Source: Galbibacter orientalis DSM 19592
Lineage (GTDB): Bacteria > Bacteroidota > Bacteroidia > Flavobacteriales > Flavobacteriaceae
NCBI RefSeq assembly: GCF_000260115.1
Contig: NZ_JH651379.1
Span: forward strand, 992,001 to 1,056,000
Reading direction: 5' to 3'
Length of the DNA: 64,000 nucleotides
Positions 1 through 7,477 of this stretch are shown here, piece after piece; the stretch's first letter is position 1; each line of letters opens with the position of its first letter. The notes under the pieces were generated by a model that was not told where the DNA came from, did not search any database, and saw only the letters and a program-made list of their open reading frames with translations. The position numbers and the translations under genes were made by a program.

Positions 1-2
1 CG

Positions 3-668
3 CTTCAAGGAGTAAAAGACAACATGACTTTTTTGCTTGGAGGGTTTGGACTTTGTGGAATTCCTGAAAATAGCATTAATAAATTGGTAGCGTTGAATGT
101 AAAAAATTTAACGTGTGTTTCTAATAATGCTGGGGTCGATGATTTTGGTCTCGGACTGTTACTTCAAAAAAGACAAATTAAGAAGATGATTTCTTCCTAT
201 GTTGGAGAAAATGATGAGTTTGAACGTCAAATGTTGAGTGGGGAGTTGGAAGTAGAGCTTATTCCGCAGGGAACTTTGGCAGAAAGATGTCGTGCTGCCC
301 AAGCTGGAATTCCTGCTTTTTATACTCCAGCAGGTTATGGTACCGAAGTAGGAGAGGGGAAAGAAAGCAGAGTTTTTAATGGGAAACCCCATATTTTGGA
401 ACATGCTTTTGAAGCTGATTTTTCTTTTGTTAAAGCGTGGAAAGGAGATGAAGCTGGAAATTTAATCTTTAAAGGAACCGCTCGCAATTTCAATCCTGTT
501 ATGTGTGGTGCTGCAAAAATTACCGTTGCTGAGGTTGAAGAGCTTTTGCCAGCAGGAAGTCTGAATCCTAATGAAATACATATCCCCGGAATTTTTGTAC
601 AACGTATTTTTAAAGGTGAAAAATATGAAAAACGGATTGAACAATTAACTGTTAGGAAGAAAGAATAA
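3..668 (+). CDS. scoA: 3-oxoacid CoA-transferase subunit A, 5' end cut by window
   Basis: Alpha subunit of a family I CoA-transferase (succinyl-CoA:3-ketoacid or acetoacetyl-CoA type), a cytosolic enzyme that moves CoA between succinate and acetoacetate. The frame is open from base 3, upstream of the ATG at 24, and the codons before that ATG read LQGVKDN, which fits the normal N-terminus. The true start is therefore outside the window and only about 10-15 residues are missing. The segment [13 protein letters not shown] is the family's glycine-rich loop. The catalytic glutamate lies in subunit B, encoded by scoB at 1085. An S23-type gene separates the two subunit genes, which are normally adjacent. 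The scoA/atoD distinction cannot be made from sequence alone. Confidence 0.9.
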   Translation, partial: LQGVKDNMTFLLGGFGLCGIPENSINKLVALNVKNLTCVSNNAGVDDFGLGLLLQKRQIKKMISSYVGENDEFERQMLSGELEVELIPQGTLAERCRAAQAGIPAFYTPAGYGTEVGEGKESRVFNGKPHILEHAFEADFSFVKAWKGDEAGNLIFKGTARNFNPVMCGAAKITVAEVEELLPAGSLNPNEIHIPGIFVQRIFKGEKYEKRIEQLTVRKKE

Positions 669-692
669 ATTTTATAATTTGAAAATTTGAAA

Positions 693-1046
693 ATGAGAAA
701 TGACAAAGAAAATTTTATAGTTAATCACTCATTCAAGTTTTCACTTGCTATTATTCAATTTTCTGAAGAACTAAGAGGATTGTATAAATATGAAATGGCA
801 TCCCAAATTTTTAGATCTGGTACATCTATAGGAGCAAATATTGCTGAAGCACAAAATGCAGAAGGTAAAGCCGATTTTATACATAAGTTTAAAATAGCAG
901 CTAAAGAAGCTGATGAGGTGAAATATTGGTTGAAATTATGTTTAGCGTCTCCTTATTATCCATGTCCAGATGGAATATTATTAGACGATTTGAAATCGAT
1001 AATATTAGTAATAAGTAAAATTATAGCTACGAGTAAAAACAAGTAA
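693..1046 (+). CDS. four-helix bundle protein, S23/IVS family (copy A)
   Basis: A 117-residue protein of the family first found as ORFs in 23S rRNA intervening sequences, which folds as a four-helix bundle and forms pentamers. Its cellular role is unknown; a relative (Avd) serves diversity-generating retroelements. The hallmark is the helix-2/3 segment SIGANIAEAQNAEGKADFI. I start at the ATG at 693; the frame also allows a TTG at 687, which is less likely. It lies between the CoA-transferase subunit genes in the same direction, so it is probably co-transcribed with them. Both flanks are AT-rich word spacers (AATTTGAAAATTTGAAAA before, TTTTCAAATTACC after). The protein is clearly divergent from copies B and C. 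Confidence 0.85.
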   Translation: MRNDKENFIVNHSFKFSLAIIQFSEELRGLYKYEMASQIFRSGTSIGANIAEAQNAEGKADFIHKFKIAAKEADEVKYWLKLCLASPYYPCPDGILLDDLKSIILVISKIIATSKNK

Positions 1047-1084
1047 TTTTCAAATTACCTCATTTACTAATTAACAAATTAATT

Positions 1085-1741
1085 ATGAGTTTAAATAAAG
1101 AACAAATAGCGCAGCGTATTGCCAAGGAAGTTAAAGACGGGTATTATGTAAATTTAGGAATCGGAATCCCTACTTTAGTTGCTAATTATGTACGGGATGA
1201 TATTTCGGTAGAATTTCAAAGTGAGAATGGCGTTTTAGGAATGGGACCATTTCCTTTTGAAGGAGAAGAAGATGCTGATATTATTAATGCAGGAAAGCAA
1301 ACCATTACTACGTTAAAAGGAGCTTCTTTTTTTGATTCTTCTTTAAGCTTTGGGATGATTCGTGGGCAACATGTAGATTTAACTATTCTTGGAGCAATGG
1401 AAGTGGCGGAGAATGGCGACATTGCCAACTGGAAAATTCCTGGAAAAATGGTAAAAGGAATGGGAGGAGCAATGGATTTGGTAGCTTCCGCAGAAAATAT
1501 AATTGTTGCTATGATGCATACCAATCGTGCTGGAGAGTCTAAGTTATTAAAAGAATGTTCGCTTCCGTTAACGGGGGTTAAATGTGTAAAAAAGATAGTA
1601 ACTAATCTTGCTGTTTTGGAGGTAACTAAAGATGGATTTCTATTGTTAGAACGAGCTCCTGGGGTTTCTGTTGATGAAATTAAAAATGCTACAGCTGGGA
1701 GGCTTATTGTTAATGAAAACACGCCAGAAATGGTTTTGTAA
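1085..1741 (+). CDS. scoB: 3-oxoacid CoA-transferase subunit B
   Basis: Beta subunit of the family I CoA-transferase whose alpha subunit is the partial gene at the window start. The motif SENGVLGMGPFP (about residues 47-58) holds the catalytic glutamate that carries the enzyme-CoA thioester intermediate. At 218 residues it is full length for the family. Start ATG at 1085 gives the expected MSLNKEQIAQRIAKEV. It follows the S23-type gene after a 38-base spacer and ends the transcription unit. With the alpha subunit it would let the cell use ketone bodies or branched-chain breakdown products. Confidence 0.93.
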   Translation: MSLNKEQIAQRIAKEVKDGYYVNLGIGIPTLVANYVRDDISVEFQSENGVLGMGPFPFEGEEDADIINAGKQTITTLKGASFFDSSLSFGMIRGQHVDLTILGAMEVAENGDIANWKIPGKMVKGMGGAMDLVASAENIIVAMMHTNRAGESKLLKECSLPLTGVKCVKKIVTNLAVLEVTKDGFLLLERAPGVSVDEIKNATAGRLIVNENTPEMVL

Positions 1742-2104
1742 ATCAATTATTAGGGTTTAACTCCTTGTAGTCTGTCTTATGTTTGCTTAAACTCTCTGTA
1801 TATAAATGAGTTAAATTTATTTTGTTTGAATGCCTACTGTCTGGGCTTACCAAGATAGTGTTAAGAACAGTTTTTTTAAAAGTGCATTTCATCGAATTTT
1901 TATATCTCTATATCCGATAATTCATTATTTATTTTAGATTTGCCACCGTCAAAAAGGGATTATTGTGCTAAAACATATAAAATTTTATTTTGACAACAAG
2001 ATTTGAGAGATTCACAACAAAAATGTGTTTTTCCCAAGGAAGTGTTATAGTTTCATGTTCCTAAAGTCATAAAAATATTACTAACCTACTTAATTATTAG
2101 AATA
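1742..2104. other. non-coding stretch with a TTCATCGA box
   Basis: No convincing gene is seen here. The stretch holds GGTTTAACTCCT near 1754 and TGCATTTCATCGAAT near 1884. Both sequences recur, in the opposite relative order, upstream of the subtilase gene (about 35910 and 35950), so they may be regulatory boxes or remains of an upstream region that lost its gene. Confidence 0.4.
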
Positions 2105-2242
2105 ATGACAGACCATGCTTTAACCTATGAAGACAACCAACAAAGTCAATCATTCTTTAATGTTTTAAGTGCAAATGTTAAAGGAACGATTACATTAATG
2201 AAAAGTTTAATGTTAATAGCCAAAAAACTTTTAATGTTCTAA
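2105..2242 (+). CDS. possible 45-residue small protein
   Basis: A short ATG-to-stop frame reading MTDHALTYEDNQQSQSFFNV and then a basic hydrophobic tail ending KSLMLIAKKLLMF. I do not recognise it. The C-terminal third could form an amphipathic helix. What makes it worth listing is a strong terminator about 45 bases after its stop, which shows that something ends transcription there although the nearest upstream gene ends at 1741. It could equally be a fortuitous frame inside a non-coding RNA or a decayed gene end. Confidence 0.25.
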   Translation: MTDHALTYEDNQQSQSFFNVLSANVKGTITLMKSLMLIAKKLLMF

Positions 2243-2285
2243 ATGCCCCAAAAAAGAACATTTCCCCCACTAGTTTTTGCTAATT

Positions 2286-2319
2286 AAAAAAGAGGTAACA
2301 GTTTTGTTGCCTCTTTTTA
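2286..2319 (+). terminator. rho-independent terminator
   Basis: AAAAGAGGTAACA and TGTTGCCTCTTTT pair with one G-T wobble around a GTTT loop, and the right arm runs into a T tract. It precedes the symporter operon and ends whatever is transcribed from the 1742-2242 stretch. Confidence 0.75.
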
Positions 2320-2429
2320 TATACAATTACCTGTTAAATTGTTAATTTGATAATATTTTAATCTTCAAGAAGTCAAATTTTTAATTTTTTAATAAAAAAA
2401 ATGTATTATTGTTTTTAAAATGATAATAT

Positions 2430-2684
2430 ATGAGTCAGCTTACTAAAGAAAGGTATTGGAAAGAGAATTTAAAATACCTTTTCATCTTACTTTCTATATG
2501 GTTTTTAGTCTCCTTCGGATTTGGAATTATTTTAGTAGACGAGTTGAATAAAATCAAGCTTGGTGGTTTTAAATTAGGCTTTTGGTTTGCTCAGCAAGGA
2601 TCTATTTATGTTTTTATTATTCTGATTTTAATATATGTCGTTTTAATGAATCGATTGGATAAAAAATACAACCTAAACGAATAA
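2430..2684 (+). CDS. DUF4212 protein, small subunit of Na+/solute symporter
   Basis: An 84-residue membrane protein with two predicted transmembrane segments (about residues 17-38 and 50-73). It matches the DUF4212 / TIGR03647 family, found almost always directly before a large sodium:solute symporter. The neighbour at 2692 is exactly that, 7 bases downstream, so the two are one operon and probably one transport complex in the inner membrane. The role of the small subunit is not known; it may aid assembly or stability. Start ATG at 2430 is the only sensible one. Confidence 0.9.
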   Translation: MSQLTKERYWKENLKYLFILLSIWFLVSFGFGIILVDELNKIKLGGFKLGFWFAQQGSIYVFIILILIYVVLMNRLDKKYNLNE

Positions 2685-2691
2685 ACTACCT

Positions 2692-4389
2692 ATGTCAGTT
2701 CAATTACTAACCTATCTACTTGTTGGAATTACCTTTGCGTTATATATTGGAATAGCTATTTGGAGTCGTGCAGGATCTACCAAAGACTTTTATGTTGCTG
2801 GAGGAGGGGTTTCTCCTTTAGCAAATGGAATGGCAACAGCCGCCGATTGGATGTCGGCTGCCTCTTTTATTTCCATGGCTGGAATTATTTCTTTTGCTGG
2901 TTATGATGGATCTGTTTTTTTAATGGGGTGGACAGGAGGTTATGTTTTATTGGCATTATTATTAGCTCCTTACCTCAGAAAATTTGGAAAATTCACTGTG
3001 CCAGATTTCATTGGCGACAGGTATTATTCTAAAACAGCACGTTTAGTAGCTGTGGTATGTGCTCTTTTTGTTTCTTTTACCTATGTAGCTGGTCAGATGC
3101 GGGGAGTGGGAGTGGTTTTTTCTAGGTTTTTGGAAGTAGATGTCAATACTGGGGTTTATATTGGAATGGCAATTGTTTTGTTTTATGCCGTCCTCGGTGG
3201 AATGAAAGGTATTACTTACACCCAAGTAGCTCAATATTGTATTTTAATATTTGCTTTTATGGTTCCTGCAATTTTCATTTCTATTCAAATGACGGGAAAT
3301 CCAATCCCACAATTAGGTTTAGGGGGGCAACTTGCAGATGGAACGTATTTATTAGACAAATTGGATGGACTTCAAGCAGAATTGGGATTTCATGAATATA
3401 CTTCAGGGTCAAAATCCAAAATTGATGTGTTTTTTATTACCGCTGCCTTAATGATGGGAACTGCGGGATTGCCACATGTAATAGTTCGCTTTTTTACAGT
3501 TCCAAAAGTAAAAGATGCTCGTAAATCAGGGCTTTATGCCCTTCTTTTTATAGGAATATTGTATACTACAGCGCCTGCAATTGCAGTTTTTGCTCGTACT
3601 AATTTAATTCAAACAGTGAGTAACCAACCTTATGGGAGTATGCCCGAATGGTTTTCTAAATGGGAAGCTACTGGTCTATTAACTTTTACTGATAAAAATA
3701 ATGATGGCACCATACAATATGTTGCAGATACAACTATTAATGAGCTTGAAATAGATAGAGATATTATGGTGCTCGCCAATCCAGAAATTGCAGACCTACC
3801 AAATTGGGTAATAGCATTATTAGCTGCTGGAGGTTTAGCAGCTGCATTATCTACTGCAGCCGGATTGTTATTGGTAATATCCTCTTCTGTATCGCACGAT
3901 TTACTTAAAAAGATGGTCATGCCCGATATTAATGAGAAACAAGAATTGTGGGCTGCTAGAGGCGCTGCATTAGTAGCCGTTTGTGTTGCAGGATATTTCG
4001 GGATTCATCCACCAGGCTATGTGGCTTCTGTTGTTGCTTTAGCTTTTGGTTTAGCGGCAGCTTCATTTTTTCCAGCTATTGTATTGGGTATTTTTTCTAA
4101 AAGAATGAACAAAGAAGGAGCAATAGCAGGAATGGTTGTAGGACTTGCTATTACCTTGTATTATATTGCTCGCTTCAGATTACATTGGATTGGAACGATT
4201 AATACTTCTGAAGAAAAAGATTGGTGGTTTGGAATTTCACCTGAAGGATTTGGTTCTATCGGAATGATTTTAAATTTTGTTACAGCAATTATAGTATCTA
4301 GATTTACCAAAGCTCCGCCTAAGGAGATAGTTGATATTGTTGAAGATATTCGTATTCCTAGTGGAGCTGGAGAAGCGGTCTCACATTAG
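2692..4389 (+). CDS. sodium:solute symporter (SSS family), VC_2705/TIGR03648-like large subunit
   Basis: A 565-residue inner-membrane transporter of the SSS family, in the branch related to acetate permease ActP. Many hydrophobic segments are visible. The N-terminal region has the family pattern YVAGGGVSPLANGMATAADW. A hydrophilic loop near residues 325-350 contains TDKNNDGTIQYV, which has the spacing of an EF-hand calcium loop. The partner is the DUF4212 gene just upstream. The substrate is inferred to be a small carboxylate such as acetate or pyruvate; this fits the nearby CoA-transferase but is not proven. A weak hairpin (AGCATAA/TTATGCT, 4396-4425) follows the stop and may end the operon. 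Confidence 0.9.
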   Translation: MSVQLLTYLLVGITFALYIGIAIWSRAGSTKDFYVAGGGVSPLANGMATAADWMSAASFISMAGIISFAGYDGSVFLMGWTGGYVLLALLLAPYLRKFGKFTVPDFIGDRYYSKTARLVAVVCALFVSFTYVAGQMRGVGVVFSRFLEVDVNTGVYIGMAIVLFYAVLGGMKGITYTQVAQYCILIFAFMVPAIFISIQMTGNPIPQLGLGGQLADGTYLLDKLDGLQAELGFHEYTSGSKSKIDVFFITAALMMGTAGLPHVIVRFFTVPKVKDARKSGLYALLFIGILYTTAPAIAVFARTNLIQTVSNQPYGSMPEWFSKWEATGLLTFTDKNNDGTIQYVADTTINELEIDRDIMVLANPEIADLPNWVIALLAAGGLAAALSTAAGLLLVISSSVSHDLLKKMVMPDINEKQELWAARGAALVAVCVAGYFGIHPPGYVASVVALAFGLAAASFFPAIVLGIFSKRMNKEGAIAGMVVGLAITLYYIARFRLHWIGTINTSEEKDWWFGISPEGFGSIGMILNFVTAIIVSRFTKAPPKEIVDIVEDIRIPSGAGEAVSH

Positions 4390-4465
4390 TCGCTCAGCAT
4401 AAGAGGTGTTTTTTATTTTTATGCTTTTGTTTAGTTGTGCTATCTTGCTTTAAAGTTTTTACCGA

Positions 4466-5140
4466 GTGAAAAGTAAGCGTATTACTACTAAAACTAAAAA
4501 ACCATGGCCAACAAAAGATGCTATGGAACAGATCTATACATTAAATCTTTGGGGAGGTAATAATGCTGATTATTATTCTGGGGAGGGCTCTCATCGTCCA
4601 GAAATAGTAAAACCTTATATTGAAACTATTCAAAATTTCTTAAAGTCTTTTGATTTTCCCCCTGTGGTATGCGATTTAGGGTGTGGCGATTTTAATGTAG
4701 GGAAATATTTAGTAAAGTACACTAAAAGGTATATTGGAGTAGATATAGTTGAAGGACTTATTAAACGGAATCAAGAAGTTTTTACTCAAGATAATTTAAC
4801 TTTTGAATGTTTGGATATTGCAACCGATAGTTTGCCTACTGCCGATATTGTTTTAATTAGGCAAGTGCTTCAGCATTTATCAAATAAAGAGGTTCAAAGT
4901 ATAATAAGTAAATTATCAGCTTATAAATATGTTATTCTAACAGAGCATCTACCTAACGGTAGTTTTGAGCCCAATAAAGATATTATTTCTGGACAGGGAA
5001 TTCGACTAAAAAAGCAGAGTGGTTTGAACTTATTGATACCTCCCTTCAATTTAAAAATAAAAAAAGAGAAACAATTACTATCAACTTCCTTAAAAGAAGG
5101 CAAAGAGGTTATTGTTACTACTTTATATGAAATGAGTTAA
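4466..5140 (+). CDS. class I SAM-dependent methyltransferase
   Basis: A 224-residue protein with the Rossmann-fold SAM site: motif I VVCDLGCGDFNVGKYL (about residues 68-83) and an acidic residue in YIGVDIVEG at the end of the second strand. The segment TADIVLIRQVLQHL corresponds to motif IV/post-motif. The start used is GTG at 4466, giving a basic N-terminus; an in-frame ATG lies 18 codons in (about 4520). The substrate cannot be told. It stands alone and is followed by a hairpin terminator. Confidence 0.8.
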   Translation: MKSKRITTKTKKPWPTKDAMEQIYTLNLWGGNNADYYSGEGSHRPEIVKPYIETIQNFLKSFDFPPVVCDLGCGDFNVGKYLVKYTKRYIGVDIVEGLIKRNQEVFTQDNLTFECLDIATDSLPTADIVLIRQVLQHLSNKEVQSIISKLSAYKYVILTEHLPNGSFEPNKDIISGQGIRLKKQSGLNLLIPPFNLKIKKEKQLLSTSLKEGKEVIVTTLYEMS

Positions 5141-5197
5141 ATATGTTTTCTTTGAATTTCCACCGAAGTAGTTGATTTTTACTTCCTAACTTTTTTT

Positions 5198-5220
5198 GCA
5201 AGCCGTAGTTGCTTGCTTTT
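5198..5220 (+). terminator. terminator after the methyltransferase gene
   Basis: GCAAGC and GCTTGC pair around a 7-base loop and are followed by TTTT. It abuts the stop codon of the convergent higA gene at 5219. Confidence 0.6.
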
Positions 5221-5521
5221 AAATAATGTTTTTATTTTCGAAATGTTTTATTTCGTTCAGCTCCAATTCTTTCGATTCTTTTTCTTCCTCAATATCAAAA
5301 TCGTCTTGAATTCCAAGCCAGAATTTTGCAGAATTTCCAAAATATTTGCTCAATCGTAAAGCTGTGTCCGCAGTAATTCTGCGATTTCCTTTAATGATTT
5401 CCGAAATTCGGGTTTGCGGAATTTTCAAGTCCTTGGAAAGGCGGTATGCGGTGATTTCCAATGGTTCAAGAAATTCGTAATTCAAGATTTCTCCAGGATG
5501 TACATTTGCTAACTTTCCCAT
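5219..5521 (-). CDS. higA: HigA-type antitoxin, XRE helix-turn-helix
   Basis: A 100-residue protein beginning with HPGEILNYEFLEPL, the usual N-terminus of HigA antitoxins, followed by an XRE helix-turn-helix (about residues 23-77, with ISEIIKGNRRITADTALRLS). It should bind and neutralise the HigB toxin encoded just upstream and repress the shared promoter. The toxin gene comes first, the order typical of higBA, with an 11-base gap. The C-terminal tail is acidic (IEEEKESKELELNEI), which may contact the toxin. Confidence 0.9.
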   Translation of the reverse strand: MGKLANVHPGEILNYEFLEPLEITAYRLSKDLKIPQTRISEIIKGNRRITADTALRLSKYFGNSAKFWLGIQDDFDIEEEKESKELELNEIKHFENKNII

Positions 5522-5532
5522 TTTTATATTTT

Positions 5533-5814
5533 TTAATGATAATCAATTATTGCAACTTCGCTTGCATTTCCTTTTTCCCATACGAATACAATTCGCCACT
5601 GTTTGTTAATCCGAATGCTATAAAATTCGTTTAATTTACCAGTTAGTTTTTCAAGTCGGTTTGACGGGGGAATTCGTAAATCTGTAATATCCTGCGAGTT
5701 ATTCAACATTCTCAATTTTCGACGTCCGAGACTTTGAATTTCAATCGGCATTTTTTTGACTCGCATTCCGTTCCAAATTTGTTCGGTTTCTTTAGAGCCA
5801 AAGGATATAATCAT
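5533..5814 (-). CDS. higB: HigB/RelE-superfamily mRNA interferase toxin
   Basis: A 93-residue toxin of the ParE/RelE superfamily, plasmid maintenance killer branch. The N-terminal MIISFGSKETEQIWNG and the C-terminal YSIRINKQWRIVFVWE are typical of HigB ribosome-dependent RNases. It is expected to cleave mRNA at the ribosome unless bound by HigA. Start ATG at 5814 leaves a short leader that contains a 13-bp palindrome. Frame, length and key basic residues look intact, so the system is probably active. Confidence 0.9.
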   Translation of the reverse strand: MIISFGSKETEQIWNGMRVKKMPIEIQSLGRRKLRMLNNSQDITDLRIPPSNRLEKLTGKLNEFYSIRINKQWRIVFVWEKGNASEVAIIDYH

Positions 5815-5825
5815 AGTTTTGTGTT

Positions 5826-5838
5826 ACGTTACTAACGT
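5826..5838 (-). promoter_or_regulatory. likely HigA operator
   Basis: A perfect 6-1-6 palindrome, ACGTTA C TAACGT, 11 bases before the higB start and just after a TACTTTTA box (complement of 5843-5850). HigA antitoxins bind such palindromes to repress their own operon; the link is inferred from position. Confidence 0.5.
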
Positions 5839-5900
5839 TAAAAGTAAGTATTAAATTTGATTTCTCCAAATGCTGCCTAACTCCTTAAAAAAGTTAATTA

Positions 5901-6047
5901 CTAAACTTTTTTAAGTTTCCCAATTATAAGAAGTCCAGCTCCAATTCCTGTACTTGCTCCAATCCAAAAACCTTCTATATTCATAAAAAAATAAGTTGCA
6001 AGACTTAGAAGAAGAATGATTAATCCTACTATTTGTACTTTAATCAT
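5901..6047 (-). CDS. 48-residue membrane protein
   Basis: A short frame with start ATG at 6047: a first hydrophobic helix (IVGLIILLLSLATYFFM), a turn (NIEGFW), and a second glycine-rich hydrophobic segment (IGASTGIGAGLLIIGKL), ending in basic residues. This two-helix hairpin pattern resembles small flavobacterial proteins often left unannotated. Its function is unknown. It lies between higBA and the repeat element at 6087, on the same strand as both neighbouring operons but probably independent of them. Confidence 0.55.
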   Translation of the reverse strand: MIKVQIVGLIILLLSLATYFFMNIEGFWIGASTGIGAGLLIIGKLKKV

Positions 6048-6086
6048 TTCAATTTATTTTTTTGAAGTAAAAATGTTTGAAACTAA

Positions 6087-6237
6087 AAAAGAGGTTTTTT
6101 GAAAAAGTAATATGTAGTTGTCGAACTGAGCTTGTCGAACTGAGCTTGTCGAAGTTTCACAACTAACCCCAAAAGAATCCCTCGACAAGCTCAGGATAAC
6201 ATTTAGGGTTTATATACTTTTTTAAAAAGCCTCTTTT
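6087..6237. repeat. MITE/REP-like element 1 with 23-bp terminal inverted repeats
   Basis: The ends AAAAGAGGTTTTTTGAAAAA plus GTA (6087-6109) and 6215-6237 are inverted copies with 21 of 23 positions matching. Inside are a 14-bp tandem duplication (CGAACTGAGCTTGT twice) and an inverted copy, TCGACAAGCTCAGG. The left end plus AATATGTAGTTGT recurs in the element at 10383. It lies just after sdhB and may also act as its terminator. Confidence 0.65.
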
Positions 6238-6279
6238 ATATTAATGTATTTAATGCTTTATGTGCTTAATCTGAGGAAT

Positions 6280-7026
6280 CTACTTTTTCATATTTGCTGA
6301 AAGATATTCTCTGTTCATTCGAGCTATGTTCTCAAGAGAAATTCCTTTTGGACATTCAATCTCACAAGCTCCAGTATTAGAACAGTTTCCAAAACCTTCC
6401 TCATCCATCTGTCTAACCATATTTAATACACGGTCGGTAGCTTCTATTTGCCCTTGTGGTAACAAAGCAAACTGAGATACTTTTGCTGATGTGAAAAGCA
6501 TAGCACTTGCATTTTTACAAGCTGCCACACAAGCTCCACAACCAATACAGGTAGCTGCATTAAAAGAATCGTCAGCGTCGTCTTTATTAACTGGAATTGC
6601 ATTTGCATCGATAGTATTTCCTGAAGTATTTACAGAAATAAAACCACCCGCTTGCTGAATTCTATCAAATGAAGAACGGTCTACAATTAAATCTTTAATT
6701 ACAGGAAAAGCAGTTGCTCTAAATGGTTCTATAGTAATAGTGTCTCCATCTTTAAACATACGCATATGAAGCTGACATGTAGTAACGCCTCTATCTGGCC
6801 CGTGTGGCTCTCCATTTATTTGAAGTGAACATGCACCACAAATCCCTTCTCTACAGTCGTGATCAAATTCTACAGGCTCTTCTCCTTTAGAAATTAATTC
6901 TTCATTTAAAACATCTAGCATTTCTAAGAAAGACATATCAGGTTCTACACCAGATATTGGGTAGTCTACCATCTTTCCTTTTGTGTTGGCATCTTTTTGA
7001 CGCCATATTTTTAATGTAAGATTCAT
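6280..7026 (-). CDS. sdhB: succinate dehydrogenase / fumarate reductase iron-sulfur subunit
   Basis: A 248-residue electron-transfer subunit of respiratory complex II, peripheral on the inner face of the inner membrane. Three cluster motifs are visible: the [2Fe-2S] site [13 protein letters not shown] (about residues 59-71) with a further Cys downstream, the ferredoxin motif [11 protein letters not shown] (about 160-170), and [12 protein letters not shown] (about 214-225). Electrons pass from the FAD in SdhA through these clusters to the heme b/quinone site in SdhC. It is the last gene of sdhC-sdhA-(S23)-sdhB. The length fits the type B enzymes of Bacteroidota and epsilonproteobacteria. Confidence 0.96.
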   Translation of the reverse strand: MNLTLKIWRQKDANTKGKMVDYPISGVEPDMSFLEMLDVLNEELISKGEEPVEFDHDCREGICGACSLQINGEPHGPDRGVTTCQLHMRMFKDGDTITIEPFRATAFPVIKDLIVDRSSFDRIQQAGGFISVNTSGNTIDANAIPVNKDDADDSFNAATCIGCGACVAACKNASAMLFTSAKVSQFALLPQGQIEATDRVLNMVRQMDEEGFGNCSNTGACEIECPKGISLENIARMNREYLSANMKK

Positions 7027-7058
7027 ATTATTATATGTTGAAAGTTAATGGTTAATAG

Positions 7059-7433
7059 TTAATTGGACTTTGCGTTACTTAAATAGTTAATGTAACCATT
7101 CAATATTTTAATACAATCAATTACCATCAACCTTGTATCTTCATAAGTTTTATTGTCAATATAATTTTCATCAAGCGCCGTAATTATTTGATCTAATATT
7201 CCATATAATGAGCCTCTTGATATCCTGCAAAATTGGGCATTTTCCTTAAAATGAAATCTGCCATAACCCTCTGCTATGTTATGAGTAACCGATCTAGAAG
7301 CCCTTCTCATTTGAGACATAAGTTCAAATTTTTCAAACTTGGGAAAGGTTTTTATAACAGAAGCTATTTTTCTTCTTAACTCTGTTCCTTTAACCCAACT
7401 GTTCAAATCTTCGAAAGTCTTAATATCACTCAT
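7059..7433 (-). CDS. four-helix bundle protein, S23/IVS family (copy B)
   Basis: A 124-residue relative of the 23S rRNA intervening-sequence proteins. Hallmarks are an N-terminal helix starting FEDLNSWVKGTELRRKI, then RRASRSVTHNIAEGYGRF, and a C-terminal helix ending ILNGYINYLS. It lies between sdhA and sdhB, same strand, with 44-base and 32-base spacers, so it must be carried on the sdh mRNA. The downstream spacer is a word repeat (AGTTAATGGTTAATAGTTAA). The protein is intact and its function is unknown. It differs strongly from copies A and C, which argues against local duplication. Confidence 0.87.
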   Translation of the reverse strand: MSDIKTFEDLNSWVKGTELRRKIASVIKTFPKFEKFELMSQMRRASRSVTHNIAEGYGRFHFKENAQFCRISRGSLYGILDQIITALDENYIDNKTYEDTRLMVIDCIKILNGYINYLSNAKSN

Positions 7434-7477
7434 TTTTCATAGAACAAAAATAAAAACGGTTAACAAATAGCAATTAA

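Noticed and set aside
687-692. TTG at 687 as the start of S23 copy A
   Set aside because: The ATG at 693 is only two codons on and is the commoner start.
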